Shown here one piece after another: positions 8,448-17,750 of a stretch of 64,000 nt of DNA. The stretch's first letter is position 1, and the number at the start of each line of letters is the position of its first letter. This DNA comes from Gammaproteobacteria bacterium. GTDB lineage: Bacteria > Pseudomonadota > Gammaproteobacteria > Pseudomonadales > UBA5518. The position numbers were made by a program, and so were the translations under genes. The stretch lies in contig JADKDK010000007.1 in NCBI GenBank assembly GCA_016718385.1, positions 372,001 to 436,000 of the forward strand, given 5' to 3'. The notes below the pieces were generated by a model, which saw nothing but the letters and a program-made list of their open reading frames with translations, was not told the origin of the DNA and searched no databases.

Positions 8448-10862
8448 TCAGAAAATGTCCTGCGTGTTGTACTCGTCGGAGGGGTAGGCGTCTCCGGTCG
8501 GTGTCACCGAGGGCACGTTCTCCAGCGGGAAGAGTTCGAACACCGCATCGCGCTGGCCGGGCGCGGCCAGCAGGCCGGTCTGGCGATCGACCCGCACGTT
8601 GACCAGCCCTACCGGCATCGGCCGCACGTAGGTCGGCATGTCGCGGGTGGCTTCGCGCATGAAGTCGACCCAGATGGGCAGCGTGGCGGAACCGCCGAAC
8701 TCCTGGCGCCCGAGCGGCGTGTTGGCGTCGAAACCGAGCCAGGCCGTCGTGACGACCATGCCCGCGTACCCGGAGAACCAGGCGTCGGTCGGTCCGTTCG
8801 TGGTGCCGGTCTTGCCGGCGATGTCGGCGCGTTTCAGCTCCAGCGCCCGGCGCCCGGTGCCGTGCTTCACGGCGTCCCTGAGAATGTTGTCGATCATGTA
8901 GGCGACGCGCGGATCCATGACGCGCGGGGCGGTCTTCTGCGGCGCAGCCTCGGGCTGCGGCGCGGGTTCGGCCAGGACTTCCTCGATCGAGGCGGCTTCG
9001 CGCGCCGGCCCGGTGCCGATGCAGTCGGGGCAGGCGCGAGGCGGATCGGCGCGCGCGACCAGCTCGCCGCCGGCGCGACGCACTTCGCCCACGAGGTAGG
9101 GCTGCACCCTGTAGCCGCCATTGGCGAGGATCGCGTAGGCGGACACCAGGCTGAGCGGGGTCAGGCTCGGTGTGCCGAGCGCGAGCGAGAGGTTGGGCAC
9201 GAGGTCGGCGCGCTCGAAGCCGAGGTTGCTCAGGTAGTCGACGGCCCTGGCGACACCGAGCTGCTGCAGCAGCCGGATCGAGACCAGGTTGCGCGAGTTC
9301 ACCAGCGCGGTGCGCAGGCTGGTCGGGCCGTAGAACTTGCCGGAGTCGTTCTCGGGCCGCCAGACCTTCTCGAGTCCCGGGTCGTGGAACACGATCGGGG
9401 CGTCGTTGATGACCGATGCCGGCGTGAAGCCGTTCTCCATCGCTGCGGCATAGATGAACGGCTTGATGTTCGAGCCCGGCTGGCGCCGCGCCTGCGCGAC
9501 GCGGTTGAACTTGCTGTAGTCGAAGTCGAGGCCTCCGACCAGCGCGCGGATCGCGCCGTCCGAGGCGTCCAGCGACACCAGGGCCGCCTGCGCGTCGGGC
9601 AGTTGGCTGAGTCGCCAGCCCTGCTCGTCGGCCGTGATCCTGACCACGTCGCCGGGAGCCACGAGCTCGGCGGCGGAGGTGGGCGAGGGGCCGCGGTAGT
9701 CGGGGCTCATGTAGCGCCGCGCGGCGGACAGTCCGCGTTCCCAGCCGATGCGCACCGACTCGCGCGCCGTGAGCACGTCGATCTCGTGCTCGCCGACGTG
9801 CGTGACCACCGCGGGCTCGAGACCGGCCACCGTGGGGATGCGCGCGAGCTGGGGCAGCCACTGACCGGGGGTCGTGCCCTCGAGTCGCGCCTCGGCGCCG
9901 CGAAAGCCGTGGCGCCTGTCGTATGCGAGCAGTCCGCGCTCCACCGCATGCTGGGCCTGCCGCTGCAGGCGGCCGTCGATGGTGGTGTGCACGATGTAGC
10001 CATCGACATAGGCCTCGTGGCCATAGCGGGAGATCATCTCGGCGCGCGCCATTTCCGCGGCGTGCTCGGCATGCAGATCGATGCGCGAGCCGTGCTGGCG
10101 CGCGGCGACCGGCGCGGCGAGCGCGGCATCGTGGGCGGCGCGATCGATGTAGCCGAGCTCCAGCATGCGCCCGAGAATCCAGTCGCGCCGCGCGCGGGCA
10201 CCGGCGGGATTGTCGAGCGGATTCAGCGCCGAGGGCGCCTTCGGCAGGCCGGCGATCAGCGCGGCCTCATCCAGCGACAGCTGCGCGATCGGGCGCCCGT
10301 AGTAGACCTGAGCCGCGGCCTCGACGCCGTAGGCGCGGTAGCCGAGGAATATCTTGTTGAGATAGAGCTCGAGGATCTGCCGCTTGTCGAGCTCGCGCTC
10401 GATCTGCAGCGCGAGCAGGATCTCGTTGAACTTGCGCACGAACGTCTGGTCGCGGCTGAGGAAGTAGTTGCGCGCGACCTGCATCGTGATCGTGCTGCCG
10501 CCCGACTGGATGCTGCGCGTGGTCGCGAGTTCCCACGCCGCGCGCGTCAGCCCGCCGAAATCGACGCCGTGGTGGCTCAGGAAACGGTCGTCCTCGGCGG
10601 CGAGCACCGCCTGGATGAGCACCTGGGGGATCTGCTCGAAGCGCACCGGCGAGCAGCGCATCTCGCCGAACTCGCCCATCAACAGGCCGTCGCGGGTGTA
10701 GACGCGCAGCGGCTCCTGGAACCTGACGTCGCGCAACACATCCACCGACGGCAGCCGCGGGCCCAGATACAGCAGCGAGCCTGTGACGGCGATCACTCCT
10801 GCGGCAATCGGCGGCAGCACCACGCGGCACAGGCGCCAGCTCCAGACTACAATCGAACGCAT
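8448..10862 (-). CDS. mrcA: PBP1A, bifunctional peptidoglycan glycosyltransferase/transpeptidase
   Basis: Class A penicillin-binding protein of 804 residues that polymerises and cross-links peptidoglycan. An N-terminal membrane anchor (about residues 12-33) is followed by the GT51 glycosyltransferase domain, with the catalytic Glu90 in AAEDDRFLSHHGVD and the conserved GGSTITMQVARNYF. The transpeptidase domain has Ser464 in the SxxK box (S-N-I-K, 464-467), the SRN box at 523-525 and KTGT at 684-687. A CPDC pair near 611-614 matches similar cysteine pairs in other PBP1A proteins. The gene is divergent from pilM, the usual gammaproteobacterial context. Confidence 0.96.
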   Translation of the reverse strand: MRSIVVWSWRLCRVVLPPIAAGVIAVTGSLLYLGPRLPSVDVLRDVRFQEPLRVYTRDGLLMGEFGEMRCSPVRFEQIPQVLIQAVLAAEDDRFLSHHGVDFGGLTRAAWELATTRSIQSGGSTITMQVARNYFLSRDQTFVRKFNEILLALQIERELDKRQILELYLNKIFLGYRAYGVEAAAQVYYGRPIAQLSLDEAALIAGLPKAPSALNPLDNPAGARARRDWILGRMLELGYIDRAAHDAALAAPVAARQHGSRIDLHAEHAAEMARAEMISRYGHEAYVDGYIVHTTIDGRLQRQAQHAVERGLLAYDRRHGFRGAEARLEGTTPGQWLPQLARIPTVAGLEPAVVTHVGEHEIDVLTARESVRIGWERGLSAARRYMSPDYRGPSPTSAAELVAPGDVVRITADEQGWRLSQLPDAQAALVSLDASDGAIRALVGGLDFDYSKFNRVAQARRQPGSNIKPFIYAAAMENGFTPASVINDAPIVFHDPGLEKVWRPENDSGKFYGPTSLRTALVNSRNLVSIRLLQQLGVARAVDYLSNLGFERADLVPNLSLALGTPSLTPLSLVSAYAILANGGYRVQPYLVGEVRRAGGELVARADPPRACPDCIGTGPAREAASIEEVLAEPAPQPEAAPQKTAPRVMDPRVAYMIDNILRDAVKHGTGRRALELKRADIAGKTGTTNGPTDAWFSGYAGMVVTTAWLGFDANTPLGRQEFGGSATLPIWVDFMREATRDMPTYVRPMPVGLVNVRVDRQTGLLAAPGQRDAVFELFPLENVPSVTPTGDAYPSDEYNTQDIF

Positions 10863-10916
10863 CGGATTTGGTGACTCAAAAGGCCCGGAATGGCCGGAAA
10901 AACAGGCTCGCGAACG

Positions 10917-10922
10917 ATTATA
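10917..10922 (-). promoter_or_regulatory. Minus-strand -10 box for mrcA
   Basis: A perfect TATAAT on the minus strand lies 55 bases upstream of the mrcA start codon, inside the only strikingly AT-rich patch in this part of the window (10910-10950). No convincing -35 box sits at 16-18 bases, so the call rests on the -10 and position. The same patch probably also holds the pilM promoter, but I cannot assign it. Confidence 0.45.
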
Positions 10923-11029
10923 AACATTTTCTTTTCTTATTATGGATTTGAACTACGCTTAAGCTTGCTTCGCTGCCGGCGCCATCTCGCGAGGCCAGCA
11001 AGGCTCCCGGATTCACCAGGAAAAACAAC

Positions 11030-12091
11030 GTGATAGGGCTATTCAAACGGAAGACGCCACCGGTTCTGGGGATCGATATCAGCTCGACCTCCGTGAAGCT
11101 CCTGGAGCTCAGTCGCAACGGCGATCGCTACACCGTGGAGAGCTACGCGGTACAGCCGATGCCGCCGAATTCGGTGGTCGAAAAGAACATCGCCGAGGTC
11201 GATGCGGTCGCCCAGTGTCTCAAGGACGTGGTGGTCAAGGCCAAGACCAAGACCAGTGAGGTCGCGGTCGCCGTCGCGGGCTCCGCGGTCATCACCAAGA
11301 TCATCGAGATGGCCGAGGGCCTCTCCGATGACGCCATGGAAGCGCAGATCAGCGTCGAGGCGGACCAGTACATTCCCTATCCGCTCGACGAGGTGGCCAT
11401 CGATTTCGAAATCCAGGGCGCGTCCGAGCGCGGACCGGGCCAGGTCGAGGTGCTGCTCGCCGCCTGCCGGCGCGAGAACGTCGATACGCGGGTCGAGGTC
11501 ATCGAGGCCGCCGACCTGGTGCCGCGCGTGGTGGACGTCGAGATCTACGCGATGGAGCGCGCCTTCGGGCTCATCGAGGGCCAGCTAAGCCTCGACGAGG
11601 ATTACACCGTCGCGATCGTCGACATCGGCTCGACCATGACCACGCTCAGCGTGCTGAGCGGCGGACACACGATCTACACCCGCGAACAGCTCTTCGGCGG
11701 CAAGCAGCTCACCGAGGAGATCCAGCGCCGCTACGGCCTGAGCGTGCAGGAGGCGGGGCTGGCGAAGAAGGAAGGCGGCCTGCCGGCCGACTACGAGCAG
11801 GAAGTGCTGGAGCCGTTTCGCGAAGCCGTGATCCAGCAGGTCACCCGTTCGTTGCAGTTCTTCTTCTCCTCGACGCAGTACAACGACGTGGATCACGTCG
11901 TGCTGGCGGGCGGGGTCGCGGCGCTCACGGGCCTCGCGCAGGCAGTGGAGGACAAGCTCGGCACGCCGACGACGGTTGCCAACCCGTTCAAGGGCATGGG
12001 CGTGTCCTCGCGCGTGAACTCCGCGGCGCTGGCCAATGATGCCCCCGCGCTGATGATTGCCTGTGGCCTCGCGATGAGGAGCTTCGACTGA
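11030..12091 (+). CDS. pilM: PilM, actin-like type IV pilus assembly protein
   Basis: PilM is the cytoplasmic actin-like ATPase of the pilus alignment subcomplex; it binds the short N-terminal tail of PilN. The 353-residue product opens with LFKRKTPPVLGIDISSTSVKLLELSR, and has the nucleotide-binding motifs VAIVDIGSTMTTLSVL (about residues 198-213) and HVVLAGGVAALTGLAQ near the C-terminus. The start is GTG. It is the first gene of a compact pilMNOPQ operon; its stop overlaps the pilN start by one base. mrcA is transcribed in the opposite direction 167 bases away. Confidence 0.96.
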   Translation: MIGLFKRKTPPVLGIDISSTSVKLLELSRNGDRYTVESYAVQPMPPNSVVEKNIAEVDAVAQCLKDVVVKAKTKTSEVAVAVAGSAVITKIIEMAEGLSDDAMEAQISVEADQYIPYPLDEVAIDFEIQGASERGPGQVEVLLAACRRENVDTRVEVIEAADLVPRVVDVEIYAMERAFGLIEGQLSLDEDYTVAIVDIGSTMTTLSVLSGGHTIYTREQLFGGKQLTEEIQRRYGLSVQEAGLAKKEGGLPADYEQEVLEPFREAVIQQVTRSLQFFFSSTQYNDVDHVVLAGGVAALTGLAQAVEDKLGTPTTVANPFKGMGVSSRVNSAALANDAPALMIACGLAMRSFD

Positions 12092-12672
12092 TGGCAAAGA
12101 TCAACCTGTTACCGTGGCGCGAGCAGCGGCGCGAGCAGCAGCGCAAGGAGTTCCTGGCCGTCCTCGGCGGCGTGGCCGCCGCCGGCGTGCTGGTGGCGTT
12201 GATCGGCCACCTGCTCATCAACGGGCAGATCGACTACCAGAACGAGCGCAACCAGTACCTGAAGACCCACATCGCCGCGCTCGACAAGCAGGTGGCCGAG
12301 ATCAAGGAACTGCAGGCGCGGCGCAACCAGCTGATCGATCGCATGAAGGTGATCCAGGACCTGCAGGGCACGCGTCCGCTGATCGTGCGCATCTTCGACG
12401 AGATCGTGCGCACGCTGCCCGACGGCGTGTACTTCCGCGGCATGGAGCGCACCGGGCAGCAGATCACGCTGCGCGGCACGGCGGAGTCCAACAACCGCGT
12501 TTCCAGCCTGATGCGACGGCTCGATGCCTCGGAATGGTTCTCGGAACCGACGTTGAAGGGCGTGAAGGCCAATCCCGGTTTCGGCGAGCAGGCCAACGAT
12601 TTCGACCTGACCGTGAAGGTGAGCATGCCGGGCGTGACCGGGGAAGACGGCCAGGGCGAGGCGGGGGAATAA
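12091..12672 (+). CDS. pilN: PilN, inner-membrane type IV pilus assembly protein
   Basis: The 193-residue bitopic protein begins AKINLLPWREQRREQQRKEF, containing the invariant INLLPWR motif that docks into PilM. A single membrane helix follows (about residues 24-47), then a periplasmic coiled-coil (about 50-90) and a ferredoxin-like domain that pairs with PilO. The start overlaps the pilM stop by one base and pilO follows three bases after the stop, so expression is coupled along the operon. Confidence 0.95.
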   Translation: MAKINLLPWREQRREQQRKEFLAVLGGVAAAGVLVALIGHLLINGQIDYQNERNQYLKTHIAALDKQVAEIKELQARRNQLIDRMKVIQDLQGTRPLIVRIFDEIVRTLPDGVYFRGMERTGQQITLRGTAESNNRVSSLMRRLDASEWFSEPTLKGVKANPGFGEQANDFDLTVKVSMPGVTGEDGQGEAGE

Positions 12673-12675
12673 GGT

Positions 12676-13284
12676 ATGGCACTGGCGGATTCACTGAAGT
12701 CGCTGCGCGAGGTCAATCTCTCCGATCTCACGCTGGACAACATCGGCTCCTGGCCGATCGCGGTCAAGGTCGTGGTGTGGGTGCTGGTCTTCGGACTGGT
12801 CTGCTTCCTCGGCTGGAACTACCACCTGAAGGGGATGCGCGAGCAACTCCTGGCGGTACGAACGGCGGAAACGCAGTTGCGCGAGGAGTACCGGCTCAAG
12901 GCGTTCCAGGTGGCGAACCTCGAGGCGCTGAAGGCGCAGCTGGCCGAGATGGAAGAGCAGTTCGGCGCGCTGCTCTCGCAGCTGCCCAAGGACACCGAGG
13001 TGCCCGGGTTGCTCGAGGACATCACCGAGAAGGGCACCGACGCGGGCCTCGCGTTCGACAGCATCGCCCTCGAGGGCGAGCGGGCCGCGGAGTTCTACGT
13101 CGAGCTGCCGATCAACATCAACGTCAAGGGCGGCTATCACGATCTCGGCGGGTTCGCCAGCGGCGTGGCGGGGCTGCCGCGGATCGTGACCCTGCACGAT
13201 TTCGCGATCACTCCCGGCGGCAACTCCGGCGAGCTGAGCATGCGGATCCAGGCCAAAACGTACCGATACAAGGGCGAACAATGA
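12676..13284 (+). CDS. pilO: PilO, inner-membrane type IV pilus assembly protein
   Basis: A 202-residue bitopic protein: about 28 cytoplasmic residues, a membrane helix near residues 29-50 (VVVWVLVFGLVCFLGW), a periplasmic coiled-coil (about 52-100) and a ferredoxin-like C-terminal domain that includes ADAGLAFDSIALEGERAAEF and GGYHDLGGFASGVAGLPRIV. It forms the periplasmic heterodimer with PilN that links the PilM ring to the PilP-PilQ outer-membrane assembly. The stop overlaps the pilP start in ATGA. Confidence 0.95.
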   Translation: MALADSLKSLREVNLSDLTLDNIGSWPIAVKVVVWVLVFGLVCFLGWNYHLKGMREQLLAVRTAETQLREEYRLKAFQVANLEALKAQLAEMEEQFGALLSQLPKDTEVPGLLEDITEKGTDAGLAFDSIALEGERAAEFYVELPININVKGGYHDLGGFASGVAGLPRIVTLHDFAITPGGNSGELSMRIQAKTYRYKGEQ

Positions 13285-13802
13285 TGGGCGCCAAGAGAAC
13301 AGCAAGCCTCGTTTTCTGTGCCGCCCTGCTGGGCGGCTGCGGCGGCGATTTCGCCGACCTGGACGCGTACATGGCCGAGGTCAAGGCGCGGCCGGTCGGC
13401 GCGATAGAGCCGATCCCGACGTTCAAGCCGTACCAGTCGTTCACCTATTCCGCGCAGTCCATGCGCGCTCCCTTCGATATCCCGCTGAGCGCCAGGGAAG
13501 CGGCCGTGCAGGTGGGCAAGACCGTCAAGCCCGACCTGCTGCGCGCGCGCGAGTTCCTCGAGCGCTTCAATATCGAAGGCCTGCAGATGGTGGGAACGCT
13601 GACCCAGAAGGGAACGCTCTGGGCGCTGGTCAAGGACGAGGAGAGCGGCGTGCACCGGGTCCGGATAGGCAATTATCTGGGCAAGAACCACGGCAGGATC
13701 GTCGCGACCACCGAAACGGAGATCGCCATCACGGAGATCGTCCCCAATGGGGTGGGTGGCTGGATAGAGCGCCCCCGAACGATCAAGCTGACAGAACAGT
13801 AG
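13281..13802 (+). CDS. pilP: PilP, type IV pilus assembly lipoprotein
   Basis: The 173-residue lipoprotein has a signal sequence with lipobox LLGGC, so lipidation is expected at Cys20. A flexible, proline-rich segment follows, then the beta-sandwich C-terminal domain (about residues 95-170) that binds the PilQ secretin, with LQMVGTLTQKGTLWALVKDE and VRIGNYLGKNHGRI. Two adjacent ATG codons could start translation; I used the first because it overlaps the pilO stop as ATGA. PilP joins the inner-membrane PilNO complex to the outer-membrane ring. Confidence 0.94.
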   Translation: MMGAKRTASLVFCAALLGGCGGDFADLDAYMAEVKARPVGAIEPIPTFKPYQSFTYSAQSMRAPFDIPLSAREAAVQVGKTVKPDLLRAREFLERFNIEGLQMVGTLTQKGTLWALVKDEESGVHRVRIGNYLGKNHGRIVATTETEIAITEIVPNGVGGWIERPRTIKLTEQ

Positions 13803-13816
13803 AGCGCGGAGACAGT

Positions 13817-16003
13817 ATGGACAGCGTAACCAAGAAATCGCGTCACCTTCCCGGTACGGCACGCAGGTCGTGGCGGTCGGCCCTGGCGGCGGCGTTCGCC
13901 GTGCTGCTGCCGGCGCTCTCGGCGTTCGCCGCGCCCGTCTCGATGACGGACATCGGCTTCAACGCGCTGCCGGGCGGCAAGTTCGAGATCCGCATGAAGT
14001 TCGACGGCACGCCGCCGTCGCCGCAGTCCTACACCATCGACAAGCCGGCGCGCATCGCGCTGGACCTGCCGGGCGTATCGAGCGCGCTCGAGCAGAAGAA
14101 GCACACGCTGGCCTTCGACAACGCGCAGAGCGTCGTGGTCGTCGAGTCGGGCGGGCGCACGCGGGTGATCGTGAACCTGGTCGAAGTCGCGCCTTATCAG
14201 GCAAGCGTCGAGGGCAACGAGCTGGTGGTCAGCGTCGGTTCGGGCTCGAGCGGGCAGTACCTCACGGATGCCGGCGGCAGCGTCGGCGCGACAGTGGGCG
14301 CCGCCTCGCGCGCCGGCGTGCACTCTGGCATCAGGGACTTCAACTTCCGCCGCGGCAGCAACGGCGAGGGTCGCATCGAGCTGCAGCTGGCGGATCCCAA
14401 GGCGGACGTCGACGTGCGTCTCGAGGGCAACATGATCAAGGTGTCGTTCTTCGACACCACCGTGCCGGCCGAGCTGCAGCGTCGCTACGACGTGGTCGAT
14501 TTCGCCACGCCGGTGGAAATGATCGACGTGAGCCAGTCCGGTTCGCAGGCGAGCGTGGGCATCAAGGTCACCGGTGAATACGATTACCTCGCCTACCAGG
14601 CCGATACCACCTACGTGGTGGCGGTGAAGCCGCTGACGCCCCAGGAGGCCGAGGCCAAGAAGAAGGAGTTCGAGTTCACCGGCGAGAAGCTGTCGCTGAA
14701 CTTCCAGGACATCGAGGTGCGCGCGGTACTGCAGCTGATCGCGGACTTCACCGACCTCAACCTCGTCGCCAGCGACACGGTGACCGGGCGCATCACGCTG
14801 CGCCTGCAGAACGTGCCCTGGGACCACGCGCTCGACCTGATCCTCAAGGCCAAGGGCCTCGACAAGCGCCAGGTCGGCAACGTGCTGATGGTTGCCCCGG
14901 CCGCCGAGATCGCCGAGCGCGAGCGCCAGGAGATCGAGACCAACCGCCAGCTCGAGGAACTCGCGCCGCTGCAGACCGAGTTCATCAAGATCAAGTACGC
15001 CAATGCGCAGGACCTGTTCAAGCTGTTCGGCAACCGCGGCAGCCAGAACGTAGCCACCGGCGCCTCGCAGTCGGGCGGCGACGCGAACCGCAACCAGCGC
15101 GAGGCGAGCATCCTGTCGCCGCGCGGCCAGGTCATCGTCGACGAGCGCACCAACTCGCTGATGGTCACCGAGACCGCGGAGAAGCTCGAGGAATTGCGCC
15201 GCCTGATCAAGCTGATCGACGTGCCGATCCGCCAGGTGCTGATCGAGGCGCGCATCGTGGTCGCCTCCACCGATTTCTCGCAGCAGATCGGCGTGGAATG
15301 GGGCGGCGCCGGCAAGGACGAGGACGGCAACAAGATCTGGAGCATTGGCGGCAGCCAGAACACGCTCGCGGAGATCAACAACGGCGAGGACATCACGTTC
15401 CCCGACGCGCTCGCGGTCGACCTCGGCGTCACCGGCCAGGGCACCAGCTCCATCGCGATCGGCTTCACCTCCAACGACCTGCTGCTGAACGCCGAACTCT
15501 CCGCCCTGGAGGCCTCCGGCAACGGCGAGATCGTCTCGCAGCCCAAGGTGATCACCGGCGACAAGCAGCAGGCCACCATCCGCCAGGGTACCGAGGTTCC
15601 GTACCAGACCTCCTCTGCCTCGGGCGAGACCACCGTGGAGTTCAAGGACGCGGTGCTGCAGCTCGACGTGACGCCGCACATCACGCCGGACGGCCGGGTG
15701 CTGATGAAGCTGCTGATCAACCAGGACTCGGTGGGCGAGTTCATCAACGGCGAGTTCGGTTCGCAGATCCCGACCATCGACACCACGGCGCTCAATACCG
15801 AGGTGCTGGTGGGCAACGGCGAGACCGTGGTGCTGGGCGGCGTGTTCCAGACCGAGGAGATCGTCAGCCAGACCAAGACCCCGGTGCTGGGCGACATACC
15901 CTACGTCGGGCGCCTGTTCCGCAAGGACGTGACCGAGACCAGCAAGAACGAGACGCTGATCTTCATCACGCCGCGCATCCTCAGCGAAAAGCTGATCGAC
16001 TGA
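13817..16003 (+). CDS. pilQ: PilQ, type IV pilus outer-membrane secretin
   Basis: The 728-residue secretin forms the outer-membrane channel for the pilus fibre. It has a signal peptide (cleavage near residue 40), two N-terminal AMIN domains that bind peptidoglycan (about 42-150 and 165-270), an STN/N0 domain starting near 293 (SLNFQDIEVRAVLQLIADF), an N1 domain with SPRGQVIVDERTNSLMVT, and the C-terminal secretin core with VPYQTSSASGETTVEFKDA (near 593) and ETVVLGGVFQTEE. The long basic signal sequence is typical. A 14-base gap separates it from pilP, and aroK follows 10 bases downstream. Confidence 0.97.
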   Translation: MDSVTKKSRHLPGTARRSWRSALAAAFAVLLPALSAFAAPVSMTDIGFNALPGGKFEIRMKFDGTPPSPQSYTIDKPARIALDLPGVSSALEQKKHTLAFDNAQSVVVVESGGRTRVIVNLVEVAPYQASVEGNELVVSVGSGSSGQYLTDAGGSVGATVGAASRAGVHSGIRDFNFRRGSNGEGRIELQLADPKADVDVRLEGNMIKVSFFDTTVPAELQRRYDVVDFATPVEMIDVSQSGSQASVGIKVTGEYDYLAYQADTTYVVAVKPLTPQEAEAKKKEFEFTGEKLSLNFQDIEVRAVLQLIADFTDLNLVASDTVTGRITLRLQNVPWDHALDLILKAKGLDKRQVGNVLMVAPAAEIAERERQEIETNRQLEELAPLQTEFIKIKYANAQDLFKLFGNRGSQNVATGASQSGGDANRNQREASILSPRGQVIVDERTNSLMVTETAEKLEELRRLIKLIDVPIRQVLIEARIVVASTDFSQQIGVEWGGAGKDEDGNKIWSIGGSQNTLAEINNGEDITFPDALAVDLGVTGQGTSSIAIGFTSNDLLLNAELSALEASGNGEIVSQPKVITGDKQQATIRQGTEVPYQTSSASGETTVEFKDAVLQLDVTPHITPDGRVLMKLLINQDSVGEFINGEFGSQIPTIDTTALNTEVLVGNGETVVLGGVFQTEEIVSQTKTPVLGDIPYVGRLFRKDVTETSKNETLIFITPRILSEKLID

Positions 16004-16013
16004 CCGCGCCGGG

Positions 16014-16532
16014 ATGGAGTTTTCGAGGAACGTGGTGCTCGTCGGCCCCATGGGGGCCGGCAAGAGCACCATCGGCCGTGCACTCGCCGACGAGCTCGGC
16101 GTGGTCTTCCAGGACACCGATACACTGATCGAGGAGCGCACCGGCGCGAGCATCGCGTGGATCTTCGACGTCGAGGGCGAGGAAGGCTTTCGCGACCGTG
16201 AAACCGCGACCATCCGCGATCTCGCCGCCAGCCGCGGCGCGGTCATCGCCACCGGCGGCGGCGCGGTGCTGCGCGAGGAGAACCGCCGCCTGCTGCGCGC
16301 CATGGGTGCCGTGGTCTATCTCGAAACCTCGGTGAAGCAGCAGCTCTCGCGCACGCGGCGCGACCGCAAGCGCCCGCTGCTGCGCTCGGGCGACCGCGAG
16401 GAGGTGCTGCGCGAACTGCTCGCGCTGCGCGACCCGCTGTATCGCGAGATCGCCGACCTGGTGGTGCGCACGGACGGACGCGGCGCCAAGTCCGTGGTGC
16501 AGGAAATCATGGAATTCCTGCGCGCGCCCTGA
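16014..16532 (+). CDS. aroK: Shikimate kinase
   Basis: The 172-residue enzyme phosphorylates shikimate at O3 using ATP, the fifth step of chorismate synthesis. It has Walker A GPMGAGKSTIGRALA (residues 11-25), the shikimate-binding DTDTLIEERTGASIAWIF, and ATGGGAVLREENRRLL, and the lid region with RDRKRPLLRSGDR. It stands between pilQ and aroB, the conserved arrangement. I use aroK rather than aroL from this context and the absence of aroL-type regulation. Confidence 0.96.
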   Translation: MEFSRNVVLVGPMGAGKSTIGRALADELGVVFQDTDTLIEERTGASIAWIFDVEGEEGFRDRETATIRDLAASRGAVIATGGGAVLREENRRLLRAMGAVVYLETSVKQQLSRTRRDRKRPLLRSGDREEVLRELLALRDPLYREIADLVVRTDGRGAKSVVQEIMEFLRAP

Positions 16533-16635
16533 GGCCGTGCGCCGGTTGACTGGTGGCCCGGCGCATTCGCCGTTAAGCTTCGCCCCGGGGAGCGCGCCGG
16601 GCGGCGGCTCCACACAACCGCTGCCAGAAGCCTCC

Positions 16636-17733
16636 ATGCCTGCTGAAATTCTCGAAGTCGACCTCGGCGAGCGCAGCTACCCGATCTATATCGGCGCCGG
16701 CCTGCTCGGTGACGCCGAACTGCTGCTGCGCCACGTTCCCCGCGGCCGGATTGCCGTGGTGAGCAACGCCACGGTGGCGCCGCTGTACCTGGAGCGCGTG
16801 CGCGCGGCGCTCGGGGATCGGCTCGCGGTGGTGAAGATCCTGCCCGATGGCGAACAGTACAAGACCCTCGAGACGCTCGCCTCCATCTACGATGCGCTGC
16901 TCGAGGCGCGCTGCGACCGCCACACCACGGTGCTGGCGCTCGGCGGCGGCGTGGTCGGGGACATGGCGGGCTTCGCAGCCGCGACCTACCAGCGCGGTGT
17001 GCCCTTCCTGCAGGTGCCCACCACGCTGCTGGCGCAGGTCGACTCCTCGGTCGGCGGCAAGACCGGCGTCAACCATCCTCGCGGCAAGAACATGATCGGT
17101 GCCTTCCACCAGCCCTGCTGCGTGATCGCCGACACCGACACGCTCGCGACGCTGCCCGAGCGCGAATACGCCGCGGGGCTGGCGGAGGTGATCAAGTACG
17201 GGTTGATCGGCGACCGCCCGTTCCTCGACTGGCTGCGCGCCAATGTCGCGGCGCTGCGCCGCCGCGAGAGCGCGTCGCTGACCGAGGCGATCCGCCGCTC
17301 CTGCGCCAACAAGGCGCGGGTGGTGGCGTCGGACGAGCGCGAGGAGGGTGCGCGCGCGCTGCTGAACTTCGGTCACACCTTCGCCCACGCGATCGAGACC
17401 GCGACCGGCTACAGCCGCTTCCTGCATGGCGAGGCTGTCGCGATCGGCATGGTCATGGCGGCGGAGCTTTCGGCGCGCATGGGCTGGCTGGCGACCTCCG
17501 ACGTGCCGATGGTGCGTGAGCTGCTGCTCGCCGCGGGCCTGCCGGTGGATCCGCCCGCCGGGCTCGGCGAAGAGCAGTTTCTCGGGTTGATGGCCGCCGA
17601 CAAGAAGGTCGCCGCCGGCAAGCTGCGGCTGGTGCTGCTGCGCGCGCCGGGCGAGGCCACGGTCACCGCGGATTTCCCGTTCGAGCTGCTGCGCGGCCTG
17701 CTCTCGGACTTCCTGCGCCGGCCGGCGGCCTGA
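16636..17733 (+). CDS. aroB: 3-dehydroquinate synthase
   Basis: AroB converts DAHP to 3-dehydroquinate with NAD+ and a divalent metal. The 365-residue protein carries the NAD-binding ALGGGVVGDMAGFAAATYQRG, the active-site segment QVPTTLLAQVDSSVGGKTGVNHPRGKNMIGAF, and metal ligands in EVIKYGLIGD and LNFGHTFAHAIE and LHGEAVAIGM. A longer reading frame exists, but homologues begin at the chosen ATG (EILEVDLGERSYPIYIGAG). The 103-base gap to aroK is the largest in this run of genes; a weak TTGACT there has no well-spaced -10 partner. Confidence 0.96.
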   Translation: MPAEILEVDLGERSYPIYIGAGLLGDAELLLRHVPRGRIAVVSNATVAPLYLERVRAALGDRLAVVKILPDGEQYKTLETLASIYDALLEARCDRHTTVLALGGGVVGDMAGFAAATYQRGVPFLQVPTTLLAQVDSSVGGKTGVNHPRGKNMIGAFHQPCCVIADTDTLATLPEREYAAGLAEVIKYGLIGDRPFLDWLRANVAALRRRESASLTEAIRRSCANKARVVASDEREEGARALLNFGHTFAHAIETATGYSRFLHGEAVAIGMVMAAELSARMGWLATSDVPMVRELLLAAGLPVDPPAGLGEEQFLGLMAADKKVAAGKLRLVLLRAPGEATVTADFPFELLRGLLSDFLRRPAA

Positions 17734-17750
17734 GCGCACGGGAGGCACGG

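Noticed and set aside
13673..16303. Very long open frame antisense to pilP-pilQ-aroK (over 800 codons).
   Set aside because: Open antisense frames are expected in such GC-rich DNA; the translation is low in complexity, has no family motif, and the plus strand encodes well-known pilus proteins.
16546..16578. TTGACT upstream of aroB as a promoter.
   Set aside because: The best -10-like sequence, TTAAGC, is 21 bases away, beyond normal spacing.
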